Part shown: positions 8,362-16,697 of the stretch, one piece after another
Numbering within the stretch: the first letter of the stretch is position 1
Layout: every line of letters begins with the position of its first letter
Source: an uncultured Pelagibacteraceae bacterium
GTDB lineage: Bacteria; Pseudomonadota; Alphaproteobacteria; Pelagibacterales; Pelagibacteraceae
Reading direction: 5' to 3'
Assembly: GCA_902566805.1 (NCBI GenBank)
Contig: CACFKJ010000007.1
Location: 1-36,043 of the forward strand
Length of the DNA: 36,043 nucleotides
The notes under the pieces: model-generated
Seen by the model: the letters and a program-made list of their open reading frames with translations, nothing else
What the model was told of the DNA's origin: nothing
Database searches by the model: none
Position numbers and translations under genes: made by a program

Positions 8362-9059
8362 TTTTTAAACATCTTTGCTATTTGTTCTTGTCCAACTAAC
8401 CTTAAGCCTCCATCTACTGGAATTATAACTCCAGTTATATAAGATGATTTTTCAGAAGTTAAAAATTCTGCAAGGTTTGCAATATCTATTGAATTTCCCA
8501 TCCTTCCAATCGGAGTAATTTTTTCAATTAATTTTCTGTCTCTATTATTTTTTTTACTAAAAAATTTTTTATTTTCAGGTTTAAATATTTTAGTTGGTTG
8601 AATACAATTTACTCTAATATTTTGTTTGCCTAATTTGTAGGCATAATATTTTGTCAATGTTTCTAAAGCTCCTCTTGTAAAATGATAAGTGTCATTTTGA
8701 TCACCAATAATAGTAGTACTTGCTATTGAACCCAAAATAACTATTGATGAGTTATTGTTTTTAAATTTCGATATTTTAATTAAATTATTTGTAGCTTTTA
8801 AAACTACATTATATTCTTCATCACTATCATTTCCTCTATATCTTTGAGCAAAAATCAGGTTATCTATTTTTTCTTTCTTAAAAAAATTCTTAATTAAATT
8901 AATTCCATCTTTTTTTGTGATATCAGCGCTAATAAAATTTTTTTTTTTAATTTTAGATCTGCAAATACAAAAAACTATATCTCCTCTTTTTTTAATAGTT
9001 TCATAAATACTTTTCCCTATTCCTCTGTAACCACCAATTATGAGTGTCTTTTTTTTCAT
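8358..9059 (-). CDS. Short-chain dehydrogenase/reductase with altered active site
   Basis: Classical SDR fold, 233 residues. The cofactor loop is GGYRGIGKSI (9-18), and the end of the fold is ITGVIIPVDGGLRLVG, as in FabG-like enzymes. The active-site motif is Y125-H-F-T-R129 followed by GALETLTKYY, so the normally invariant lysine of Tyr-x-x-x-Lys is arginine. The usual NNAG strand is replaced by IFAQRYRG. A serine-rich stretch, GSIAST (110-115), is in place for the catalytic serine. It overlaps both neighbours by four bases. It may act as a reductase with an unusual proton relay or may have a changed role. Confidence 0.85.
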   Translation of the reverse strand: MKKKTLIIGGYRGIGKSIYETIKKRGDIVFCICRSKIKKKNFISADITKKDGINLIKNFFKKEKIDNLIFAQRYRGNDSDEEYNVVLKATNNLIKISKFKNNNSSIVILGSIASTTIIGDQNDTYHFTRGALETLTKYYAYKLGKQNIRVNCIQPTKIFKPENKKFFSKKNNRDRKLIEKITPIGRMGNSIDIANLAEFLTSEKSSYITGVIIPVDGGLRLVGQEQIAKMFKK

Positions 9060-10273
9060 TTCAAAATTTTATATTTAGGAAGTGGTACAATAAATTTTGT
9101 TTTTTTACTAAATAATTTTTTATTTCTGCTTATAATTTGTTGTGCATATCTCCATGCAAAAATTATTATATAATCTGCATTGAGTTTTTTTAGATTTTTA
9201 GGATCTAAAACCTTTATTTGAGTGCCAGGCATAAATAAATCAAATCTTCTTCTCTCATTATCAAAAATATATTTTATCTTATTATTAATCTCAAAATCAT
9301 ATACTAATGTAGTGGTACCAACCGAAGCTCCAAAGCCAAAGATTCTTAAACCTTTATCGGAACATTTTTTTATAATTTTTATAATTTTATTTTTATTACC
9401 TATATTAAGTTTTTGTAATTTTTTAAATTTAAAATTCATATTTTTTAATATGGAATTTTCTTGTTTTATTAATTTTTTTAATTTTTTACTTTCCGTATTA
9501 AATTTTTTTTGGAATATGAGTCTTAAAGATCCTCCTTTAACTTTTAAAAACTCTGCTTCTTTAAGATATAAATTATATTTTTTTGAGAACTCTTTAAATG
9601 TATTTAATGAAAAATATGACAAATGCTCATGATATACATTATCTACTAAATTATTTTTTAAAATTCCATGCAAACAAAAAGTTTCAATAATTAGAAAACC
9701 ATTATCTGAGATAATTTGTTTAATTCCCTTAAACACATCATCTAAATTATCGATATTTGCAATTACATTGTTGGCAATTACCACATCAAAACTACCAAAT
9801 TTTTTTAATATTTTTTTACTTAATTTAAAATTAAATAAACCTTTTATATTTTTAATCTTTTTATTTTTGAATAAATGTGCAGCAGGATCTACACCTACCA
9901 CCATTTTGCTTTTATTATAAAAGTAATTTAATAAAGTTCCATCATTGCTTCCAATTTCTAAAATTTTACTTTTTTTAGTTATTATATTTTTTTTAATAAG
10001 TTTTTCTCCTAAACTATAAAAATGTTTTTGAAGCCCTAATGAAGTTTTTGTTACGTAAAGATATTCTCCATAAACCTTTTTAGGATCAATAACATTAGAT
10101 AATTGTACAAATTTACAATTTGAACATTTAATTAGATTTAGATCATACAATTTCGGTTTAATTGGTTTTTTAGTATAATCATCACCAATAGGATTTTTAG
10201 CAAATGAATAAATTTTGTTTAATTTCTTGCTTTTGCATAACCTGCATGATTTTTTATTATAAGATTTTTCCAT
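9056..10273 (-). CDS. Zinc-type sugar C-methyltransferase (TylC3/NovU-like)
   Basis: SAM-dependent methyltransferase of the class that methylates a carbon of NDP-4-keto sugars; 405 residues, the usual length. N-terminal zinc site: C10, C13, C50 and C53. SAM motif I is ILEIGSNDGTLLNYF (104-118). The catalytic signature YHEH is residues 214-217, followed by LSYFS. The C-terminal domain shows GFGASVGTTTL, DNERRRFDLFMPGT and the closing IIFAWRYAQQI. In known family members the Tyr and His of YHEH act in deprotonation next to the keto group. It suggests that a 4-keto sugar intermediate is made in this operon. Overlaps the SDR gene by four bases. Confidence 0.88.
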   Translation of the reverse strand: MEKSYNKKSCRLCKSKKLNKIYSFAKNPIGDDYTKKPIKPKLYDLNLIKCSNCKFVQLSNVIDPKKVYGEYLYVTKTSLGLQKHFYSLGEKLIKKNIITKKSKILEIGSNDGTLLNYFYNKSKMVVGVDPAAHLFKNKKIKNIKGLFNFKLSKKILKKFGSFDVVIANNVIANIDNLDDVFKGIKQIISDNGFLIIETFCLHGILKNNLVDNVYHEHLSYFSLNTFKEFSKKYNLYLKEAEFLKVKGGSLRLIFQKKFNTESKKLKKLIKQENSILKNMNFKFKKLQKLNIGNKNKIIKIIKKCSDKGLRIFGFGASVGTTTLVYDFEINNKIKYIFDNERRRFDLFMPGTQIKVLDPKNLKKLNADYIIIFAWRYAQQIISRNKKLFSKKTKFIVPLPKYKILK

Positions 10274-10275
10274 TC

Positions 10276-10662
10276 TTAAAATTTAGACAGTCTATCTCTT
10301 TGATGAAATTCAACAATATTTCCTTCAAAATCTTTTGTGAAAAATTGAAGAATTTTATCAGTTTTACCTCTTTTAATAGCAAATTTATTATTAAATTTTT
10401 TTTTATTCAAATATTTTAAATTAGAGACTTCAAAACAAATATGTTTAAAATGATTATTTCTATTACTAAAATTAATTTTTTTTTTAGTTTTAAAAAATTC
10501 TAAAAAAGTATTGTTTTTTGAACTTAAAAAATAACCATAAAGATCATTATTTTCATTTCTGAATTCATGTACTATTTTTAAACCAAGTTTTTTTACATAG
10601 AAATTCTTTACTTTACTTAAAGAATTACTCATAAGTGAAATATGGGATAAATTTTTTATCAT
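10276..10662 (-). CDS. VOC/glyoxalase-superfamily protein
   Basis: Small metal-dependent VOC-fold protein of 128 residues, the single-module pair length. It shows the two repeated beta-alpha-beta modules: LSHISLMSNSLSKVKNFY at the N-terminus, then FLEFF, HICFEV and NIVEFHQ. H7, the Glu of FLEFF, the His of HICFEV and the Glu of VEFHQ are plausible metal ligands. Members include glyoxalase I, methylmalonyl-CoA epimerase and ring-cleaving dioxygenases. In this operon an epimerase or isomerase role on a sugar intermediate is conceivable but not shown. It sits between the kinase fusion gene (one base away) and the C-methyltransferase gene (two bases away). Confidence 0.78.
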   Translation of the reverse strand: MIKNLSHISLMSNSLSKVKNFYVKKLGLKIVHEFRNENNDLYGYFLSSKNNTFLEFFKTKKKINFSNRNNHFKHICFEVSNLKYLNKKKFNNKFAIKRGKTDKILQFFTKDFEGNIVEFHQRDRLSKF

Positions 10663-10663
10663 T

Positions 10664-12181
10664 TTAAGAAAGAATATGTTCTAATTCTTTTAATAGTTTG
10701 ACTTTGCTGATAGATTCTTTATTTCCAATTGTGTTCACTGATTGTGCTGCTGCTAATGAGGATATTAATAAAGAAAGATTAATATCTACTTTATTATATA
10801 GACAAATAGACATTATTGATAACATCGCATCACCAGCACCTATTTTGTCTAGTGCATTTTTGGAAAATGCTTCAGTAAAATAAAACTTATTATTTTTTTT
10901 TTCATAAAGAATAGCACCTGAAAGACCACGTGTTACAACTAAATATTTAATATTTTGATTTTTTGAAAGTTCTTTAATTAAAATTTCGATTTTTTTATCC
11001 TTTGTTCGCATTTCGTGTCGCAGCTCAATTTCATTTATAATCATGAAATCTATTGATCGATAATCTTTTAAAGTATGAAATCCAATGTTTGCTGCATTTA
11101 CTTGTACATTTACTGCAATAAATTTAGACTTTTTAATTAAATCTTTTCTGAAATCTTTTGATATCATTCCGTGACCGTAATCAGATAATATAGTAAGATT
11201 TGAATTTTTAGATAATACCTTAAACTTTTTTTTTAATAGTATTTCTTGTTTTTTCGATAATAATTCATCGTTTAATGAATATACACCTAATACTTTTGAT
11301 TTAGTAACCTCATCCAAAAACCTTTTTTTTAAAATAGTTGGTGAATTTTCTTTTGGTAATAAATAATAAGACGTATTTTTTGGTATATTTTTTTTTATAA
11401 AGGCAATATTATCTTTTTTTTCTCCCACAATTGATAAAAATTTTTGTTTCTCACAAAATTCCGCAGTATGTTTACTTATTGCTCCAGCTCCTCCAAAATA
11501 AGTTTCATTAAAACTATCTCTTAAAACAAGCATTGGTTCTTTTCCTGATTTTCCCAAAGCCTCACAAAAAAAATATTGATCTATAATTGTTTCACCAACT
11601 ATGATTGGTACTGACTTTTTAAAATTATTTATAATTTTTTTTATTTTATCGAAATTATATTTTTTTTTTATTTTATTAATTAATGTTTCCTGATTTTGAC
11701 TAAATATATTTAACTGTTTATTAATTAAATTGCTTGAACTATATTTTTCAGATTTTGTTATAAAGAGTTTGCCAGAATTTTTTTCAACTTCTTTTCTCTC
11801 GAGAAGAATTTTTTTTGTCATATCTTGGCTAGATATTTTATAGTCAGGTCCTTTAAAGTAGAATCTGGGTTTAATTTTATTTATGGTTTCAACGGCTGAC
11901 TCTTTATTTGATAATACTACGTAATCTATAGACTCTAAATTTGATAAAGCCTCCATTCTTTGATATTGATCAAATACCGGTCTACCTGGCCCTTTAGAAA
12001 CATATTTATCTTCAGTAACTGAGACAACTAATATGTCACAATTTTTTTTGGCTTCCTTGAAATGATTAATATGTCCCAAATGCAATAAATCAAAAACTCC
12101 ATGGCACAAACCAACTTTTTTTTTACTACCTGATAATTTATAAACCAAGTTTTTAAGGTTAAATATTTTTTTATTTATCAT
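10664..12181 (-). CDS. Sugar cytidylyltransferase-PfkB kinase fusion (reverse HldE order)
   Basis: Bifunctional sugar-activating enzyme, 505 residues. Residues about 22-155 form a cytidylyltransferase-type domain: GVFDLLHLGH (28-37, HxGH at 34-37) and GPGRPVFDQYQR. Residues about 190-505 are a PfkB/ribokinase-type sugar kinase: VGETIIDQY, FGGAGAIS, SDYGHGM and DKIGAGD (445-451, D451 the catalytic base). HldE, which activates heptose for LPS core, has the same two activities with the kinase first. Here the order is reversed. It is the first gene of the minus-strand operon, so it likely makes the activated sugar that the later enzymes change. The nucleotide and sugar specificity are not evident. 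Confidence 0.88.
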   Translation of the reverse strand: MINKKIFNLKNLVYKLSGSKKKVGLCHGVFDLLHLGHINHFKEAKKNCDILVVSVTEDKYVSKGPGRPVFDQYQRMEALSNLESIDYVVLSNKESAVETINKIKPRFYFKGPDYKISSQDMTKKILLERKEVEKNSGKLFITKSEKYSSSNLINKQLNIFSQNQETLINKIKKKYNFDKIKKIINNFKKSVPIIVGETIIDQYFFCEALGKSGKEPMLVLRDSFNETYFGGAGAISKHTAEFCEKQKFLSIVGEKKDNIAFIKKNIPKNTSYYLLPKENSPTILKKRFLDEVTKSKVLGVYSLNDELLSKKQEILLKKKFKVLSKNSNLTILSDYGHGMISKDFRKDLIKKSKFIAVNVQVNAANIGFHTLKDYRSIDFMIINEIELRHEMRTKDKKIEILIKELSKNQNIKYLVVTRGLSGAILYEKKNNKFYFTEAFSKNALDKIGAGDAMLSIMSICLYNKVDINLSLLISSLAAAQSVNTIGNKESISKVKLLKELEHILS

Positions 12182-12314
12182 TTAAATAGAGTAATTTATT
12201 AATATTGTATTTTTTAAGTAATCTTATATAGATATTTATCGCACAAGTTTAAAAATTGCAAAAAATGAATATTCAAGTTAATTCAACATTAATTGAACTG
12301 GGTACAAACGCTAG
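12182..12314. promoter_or_regulatory. Divergent promoter region of the 4269-12181 operon and the radical SAM gene
   Basis: This 133-base gap between two divergent genes is the longest non-coding stretch in the window and must serve the nine-gene minus operon. On the plus strand TTGTAT (12205-12210) and TATAGA (12227-12232) are 16 bases apart, a weak match to a -35/-10 pair. A 17-codon open frame, 12265-12318, ends in a TGA overlapping the radical SAM start. I see no clear operator palindrome or riboswitch fold. Confidence 0.35.
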
Positions 12315-13538
12315 ATGATTTATAATTCTCCATTTGAAGTCAAGGCTCAATCATATGAGCAAATAGAAAAATTTAAAAAAGACGGTGTTACAGTCTTCGG
12401 AACAGGAAATTTTGGATCTCTTATCAAGTCAGCACTAGCACAAAACAATATTATGGTGAATTATTTTGTAGACAATAATTTTAATAATTGGGGTAAAAAA
12501 TTTGAAGAAGTAGAAATTATTTCTGCCAAAGATATTTTAAAAAAAAATCCAGACTCTAACGTTCTTATAGCATCATTAAATTTTAGATATCTGAAAAGAC
12601 AACTTACAGACTTAGGAATAAAAAATTTTTATGATGTTGATTTTTTATTAAACAACTTTGATATAACAAAAATAAATACTAAATGGTCTAAAGATAGATG
12701 TAAGGTCCAATTAGACTTATATAATTATTCTGTTAATGCAACCAGAGATAAGGAAAGTTTGAAAGTAAATAGCATCGATTTAGTTTTAACGGAAAAATGC
12801 TCATTAAAATGTAAGAATTGCTCAAATCTGATGCAATATTATGAACGTCCAATTGATAACGATTTAGATGTAATGTTAAAATCATTCGACAATTTCCTTT
12901 CAGCAGTTGATTATTGCTACGAAGTAAGAATGATTGGCGGAGAACCGCTAATGTATAAAAATATTGATAAGGTAATTGAAAAAGTTTTATCAAAAAATAA
13001 CGTTGGAAATATAATTATCTATACAAATGGAACCATTGTGCCAAGGGGTGATAAAATTAATATTTTCAAAAATCCTAAAATATATTTTAAAATTTCAAAT
13101 TATGGTTCACACTCAAGAAATGTTGACAAATTAGAAAAAGTTTTATCCGAAAATAATATTCATTTTATTACGGAAAGAGTAACTACTTGGCAAGACTGTG
13201 CTAGAGTTGAGAAATTTGATAGAACTGAAAAAGTAAATAAAGAAATATTTGGAAATTGTTGTGTTAATGAAACTTTAACAATGTTACATGGTAAACTTTA
13301 TTTATGTCCTTACTCAGCACACGTTGAAAATCTAAAAGTAATTAAACCTAAAGTAAAAGAGCATGTGGAACTTTTTAATGAAAAAAATAAAAAAAATTTA
13401 AAATCTGAAATAAGAAATTTATATTTTGGAAAAGAATTCTTGGAAGCATGCAATATATGCAATGGAAGAGATCACAATGTTGCATCTATACCAGCTGCAG
13501 AACAAACTAAAACCTTTTTAAACTTAAACAAAATTTAA
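12315..13538 (+). CDS. Radical SAM protein with N-terminal Rossmann-like domain
   Basis: 407-residue enzyme. Residues about 25-112 (VFGTGNFGS, VNYFVDNN, VLIASLNFRY) form a small Rossmann-like domain seen in several glycan-locus proteins. The radical SAM domain starts near residue 152, with the [4Fe-4S] ligands C162, C166 and C169 (CSLKCKNC) and GGEP (208-211). Further cysteines downstream (GNCCVNE, LYLCPY, EACNICNGRD) suggest a SPASM/twitch-type auxiliary cluster, and the C-terminus carries SIPAAEQ. Family members in sugar loci include epimerases and dehydratases, but the substrate here is unknown. It has fewer A/T homopolymers than its neighbours. It is alone on its strand and overlaps the GT2 gene tail-to-tail by 15 bases. 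Confidence 0.87.
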   Translation: MIYNSPFEVKAQSYEQIEKFKKDGVTVFGTGNFGSLIKSALAQNNIMVNYFVDNNFNNWGKKFEEVEIISAKDILKKNPDSNVLIASLNFRYLKRQLTDLGIKNFYDVDFLLNNFDITKINTKWSKDRCKVQLDLYNYSVNATRDKESLKVNSIDLVLTEKCSLKCKNCSNLMQYYERPIDNDLDVMLKSFDNFLSAVDYCYEVRMIGGEPLMYKNIDKVIEKVLSKNNVGNIIIYTNGTIVPRGDKINIFKNPKIYFKISNYGSHSRNVDKLEKVLSENNIHFITERVTTWQDCARVEKFDRTEKVNKEIFGNCCVNETLTMLHGKLYLCPYSAHVENLKVIKPKVKEHVELFNEKNKKNLKSEIRNLYFGKEFLEACNICNGRDHNVASIPAAEQTKTFLNLNKI

Positions 13539-14798
13539 TATACGATTGTTGTTTATTTTTAAACTATTTATTCTATTCTTAATTTTTTTATAAATTTGCA
13601 AATCTACAACTGCAATAAAAAAATAATTTTTTAAATCTTTCTTAAATTTATATTTTTCTAATTCAATCAAATTAAATTTTGGATTGTCATCAAATACATA
13701 ATTAACTTTAATACCATTATACTTTAAATAATTTTTCAAAGATTTTCCTAAGTAATTATTAGAAAAAATATAGAAGTTTATATTTTTTTTTTTATTTATA
13801 AATTTATCAATTTTAAAAACAAATTTGTTATGATTTAAATTTTTAGTTTTAAATTTTGAATAAAATTTATCGAAAATTTTTAAGATTTGGGTATTTTTAA
13901 AATTAAGAAAATTTATGTATAAAAAAGTTTCTAAATATTTTACTTTTTCATTAATAAATATATTCTCATACACATTATTACGTTTAATTTTATAAAAATA
14001 ATCCAATAAAAAAATAAAAGATAAAGTCATATCTGATAGATTGCTAGAACTTAAACCACTTAATGAAGAGTAATGATAAATAATTGGTTTTTTATTAACA
14101 AATATATTTTTTGAGTTTAATATTGCTTCGAATACAAAACATTGATCTTCCCCAACATAAACTGGTGGAAAAAAAATTCGATTTTTAGTTATAATTTTTT
14201 TTTTTGCTATTATTTTCCAGCATTCGTTAATATTAAGTTTTTTTGAAGAGAAAATTTTTAAAAACTCGTATTTATTGTAAATTTTATTGCTAAAACTACT
14301 AAAAAAAAAATTATTTGAGAAAGGTTTTTTATTTCTCATATTATTATTTATTAAAATATCAGGGTTTTTTTTTAGGATTATTTCTTTTAATAAGTCCAAA
14401 CTATTTTTGAGAAAAAAGTCATCACTATCTAAGAAAGCTAGAAAAATTCCAGAAGATTTTTTGATACCAATATTTCTACAAAAACCAGGACCCTTATTTT
14501 TCTTTAAAGAAAAAAACTTAAAATTATTTTTACTAACTTTTTTTTTGTATTTTTTGCATATTTCTAAGGTTTTATCATTTGAATTGTCATCAATAACTAT
14601 TAACTCTAACCAATTTTTTTTTTGATTAATAATACTATTAATACATTTTGATAAAGTTTTTTGAGCATTAAAAGCAGGTATTATAATAGTTAATAGTTTA
14701 TTATTTTTTTTTGTTTTCAAAATAAAAATTTCTTTTTCTAATTTATTAATGTATATCCCTATAGCATAATTATAAATCAATGATAGTTTCAAAAACAC
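13524..14798 (-). CDS. GT2 glycosyltransferase with C-terminal Rossmann-like domain
   Basis: Family 2 inverting glycosyltransferase, GT-A fold. It shows TIIIPAFNAQKTL (37-49), VIDDNSNDKT (68-77), NKGPGFCRNIG and the metal-binding DSD in FLDSDDFF (124-126). Residues about 335-424 form a second small domain (YIFSNNYLGKSL, VNYVFDDN) that resembles the N-terminus of the neighbouring radical SAM protein. The ATG at 14798 would overlap the divergent kinase gene by 19 bases and precedes a 35-residue extension of unclear value. A TTG at 14720 (before KTKKNNKLL) is a plausible alternative start that would remove the overlap. Confidence 0.87.
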   Translation of the reverse strand: MFLKLSLIYNYAIGIYINKLEKEIFILKTKKNNKLLTIIIPAFNAQKTLSKCINSIINQKKNWLELIVIDDNSNDKTLEICKKYKKKVSKNNFKFFSLKKNKGPGFCRNIGIKKSSGIFLAFLDSDDFFLKNSLDLLKEIILKKNPDILINNNMRNKKPFSNNFFFSSFSNKIYNKYEFLKIFSSKKLNINECWKIIAKKKIITKNRIFFPPVYVGEDQCFVFEAILNSKNIFVNKKPIIYHYSSLSGLSSSNLSDMTLSFIFLLDYFYKIKRNNVYENIFINEKVKYLETFLYINFLNFKNTQILKIFDKFYSKFKTKNLNHNKFVFKIDKFINKKKNINFYIFSNNYLGKSLKNYLKYNGIKVNYVFDDNPKFNLIELEKYKFKKDLKNYFFIAVVDLQIYKKIKNRINSLKINNNRILNFV

Positions 14799-15757
14799 CC
14801 CTTAGAGTAAGTTTTTTTGGCGGAGGAACTGATTTTCCAGAATATTTTAGAAATAATAATTCTAGAGTAATAGGGACTGCTATAAATAAATATATATATT
14901 TATTTCAAAACAAATTTTATTCAAGCTTATTTGATCACCAGCTTAGACTTTTTTATAAGGAAGTTGAATTTGTAAAAGATGTTAGAAAAATAAAGCACAG
15001 TGTTTTCAAAAATATTCTTAAAAAAGAAAATGTTTTTAAAGATATTGAAATACACGCATCATCAGAATTACCAGGCTTTGTAGGCCTAGGCACATCATCA
15101 GCATTTACAGTAGGTTTATTAAATTTAATAAATTTTTATAAATACAAAAAAAAATTAACAAAAAAAATTTTATCTGAAAAATCCATTTATTTTGAAAGAA
15201 ATATTCTAAAAGAAAACGTAGGATATCAAGATCAAATATTAGCAGCACACGGAGGCTTAAATTCAATTGAATTTTATGATGACACTTTTAAAATAAAGAA
15301 ATTAGAACCAAAGTTTTCATTAAATAAATTTAGAAGAAATTTAATATTAATTTATACTGGAATACAAAGAACAGCATCTCATGTAGAACAAAAAAAAATT
15401 AAAAAAATAAAAAAAAATTTATCTTATTTAAATAACATAACTGATATTTCTAATGAAGCTTTCAATTATTTTCAAAAATCAAAGCATACAGATTTTTTTG
15501 GTAAATTATTGCATGAAACATGGTTACAAAAAAAGAAACTTCATAAATCTGTTTCAAATATTGTAATCAATAATATTTATGATAAAGCAATTGCATCTGG
15601 AGCCTCTGGAGGAAAATTGTTAGGTGCTGGAGCTGGAGGTTTTATATTATTCTATGTCAAAGAAAGTAATAAAAAAAAATTTTTTAAAGCATTTGATAAG
15701 AATAGGTATATTACTTTTGATTTTGAAAAAAATGGAAGCCAAATTATAAAAATTTGA
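14780..15757 (+). CDS. GHMP sugar kinase, heptose-7-phosphate kinase-like (copy 1)
   Basis: 325-residue kinase of the HddA branch of the GHMP family, which phosphorylates C1 of D-glycero-D-manno-heptose 7-phosphate. The start KTPLRVSFFGGGTDFPEY is the HddA-type opening. The ATP loop is LPGFVGLGTSSAF (97-109), and the C-terminal glycine motif is GASGGKLLGAGAGGF. It begins the long plus-strand operon and lies four bases before an epimerase gene. A second kinase of the same family is encoded at 32507 with the heptose genes, so this copy probably works on a different sugar phosphate, perhaps one going to the adjacent epimerase and C-methyltransferase. Confidence 0.85.
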   Translation: MIVSKTPLRVSFFGGGTDFPEYFRNNNSRVIGTAINKYIYLFQNKFYSSLFDHQLRLFYKEVEFVKDVRKIKHSVFKNILKKENVFKDIEIHASSELPGFVGLGTSSAFTVGLLNLINFYKYKKKLTKKILSEKSIYFERNILKENVGYQDQILAAHGGLNSIEFYDDTFKIKKLEPKFSLNKFRRNLILIYTGIQRTASHVEQKKIKKIKKNLSYLNNITDISNEAFNYFQKSKHTDFFGKLLHETWLQKKKLHKSVSNIVINNIYDKAIASGASGGKLLGAGAGGFILFYVKESNKKKFFKAFDKNRYITFDFEKNGSQIIKI

Positions 15758-15761
15758 AATT

Positions 15762-16697
15762 ATGAATATATTAGTAACTGGAGGAGCTGGATACATTGGT
15801 TCTGTATTAGTCCCAATTCTTATAAATAATAATTTTAATGTCACAGTATTAGATAATTTTTTATTTAAACAAAAAAGTCTTAATGAAATTAAAAATGATC
15901 ATCAATTAAAAATCGTTAAAGGTGATGTTAGAGATAAAAGTACTATTAAAGATTTAGTTGCAAAAAACGATATAATTATACCATTGGCTGCCCTTGTGGG
16001 GGCACCTTTATGTGACATAAAACCTAAAGAAGCAAAAGAAGTAAATTTAGATAGCATATTTTTATTAAAATCAATGCTTTCAAAAAATCAGAAAGTGATT
16101 TTACCAGTTTCTAACTCTGGATATGGAATTGGAAAATCCGGAGAATTTTGTACTGAAGAATCACCACTTAACCCAATTTCCTTATATGGACAAACCAAGG
16201 TTCAATCAGAAAGTATTATTATGGAAAGAGAAAATTCTATTTCATTTCGGTTAGCAACTGTTTTTGGAATGTCTCCAAGAATGAGAATTGATTTGTTAGT
16301 GAATTATTTTGTAAATAAAGCATTAACAGAAAAAAAAATTCAAATTTTTGAAGGTCATTTTAAGAGAAATTATGTTCACATAAAAGATGTTGCAAATGTA
16401 TTTTTATTTACTATCAATAATTTTGAAAAAATGAAAAATAATACCTATAATTTTGGACTTGAAAATGCAAATTTTTCAAAAATTGAATTGGCAGAAAAAA
16501 TTAAAAAATATCTTAATAATTTTGAGATACAGATTTCTGAATTTGGAAAAGATCCAGATAAGAGAGATTATGTAGTTTCTAATAAAAAAATTCTCTCTAC
16601 TGGATATAAATTTATAGAAGACTTGGACTCTGGGATTCAAGAATTAATAAAAGAAATACCAAAATTATCAAAAAGTGAAAACTATTCAAATGTCTAA
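15762..16697 (+). CDS. NAD-dependent sugar epimerase/dehydratase
   Basis: Extended SDR, 311 residues. NAD motif TGGAGYIGSVLVPIL, then GDVRD and PLAALVGAPLCD. The catalytic region is VSNSGYGIG with YGQTK as the Tyr-x-x-x-Lys pair. A C-terminal FRLATVFGMSPRMRIDLLVN is also present. Where typical members have SSSxYG this one reads SNSGYG, keeping one serine in place. It resembles the epimerase at 7384 in the opening motif and in the MSPRMRIDLLVN segment. It lies between a GHMP kinase and a C-methyltransferase and overlaps the latter by eight bases if that gene starts at 16690. It probably prepares a keto sugar for methylation. Confidence 0.85.
   Translation: MNILVTGGAGYIGSVLVPILINNNFNVTVLDNFLFKQKSLNEIKNDHQLKIVKGDVRDKSTIKDLVAKNDIIIPLAALVGAPLCDIKPKEAKEVNLDSIFLLKSMLSKNQKVILPVSNSGYGIGKSGEFCTEESPLNPISLYGQTKVQSESIIMERENSISFRLATVFGMSPRMRIDLLVNYFVNKALTEKKIQIFEGHFKRNYVHIKDVANVFLFTINNFEKMKNNTYNFGLENANFSKIELAEKIKKYLNNFEIQISEFGKDPDKRDYVVSNKKILSTGYKFIEDLDSGIQELIKEIPKLSKSENYSNV

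Noticed and set aside
9222-9632. 136-codon plus-strand open frame
   Set aside because: Lies wholly inside the C-methyltransferase gene on the other strand, which has clear motifs. The frame has the Phe/Leu/Ile-rich make-up of an antisense shadow.
14287-14625. 112-codon plus-strand open frame
   Set aside because: Antisense to the GT2 gene at 13524-14798, across its well-marked catalytic domain. No family signs of its own.
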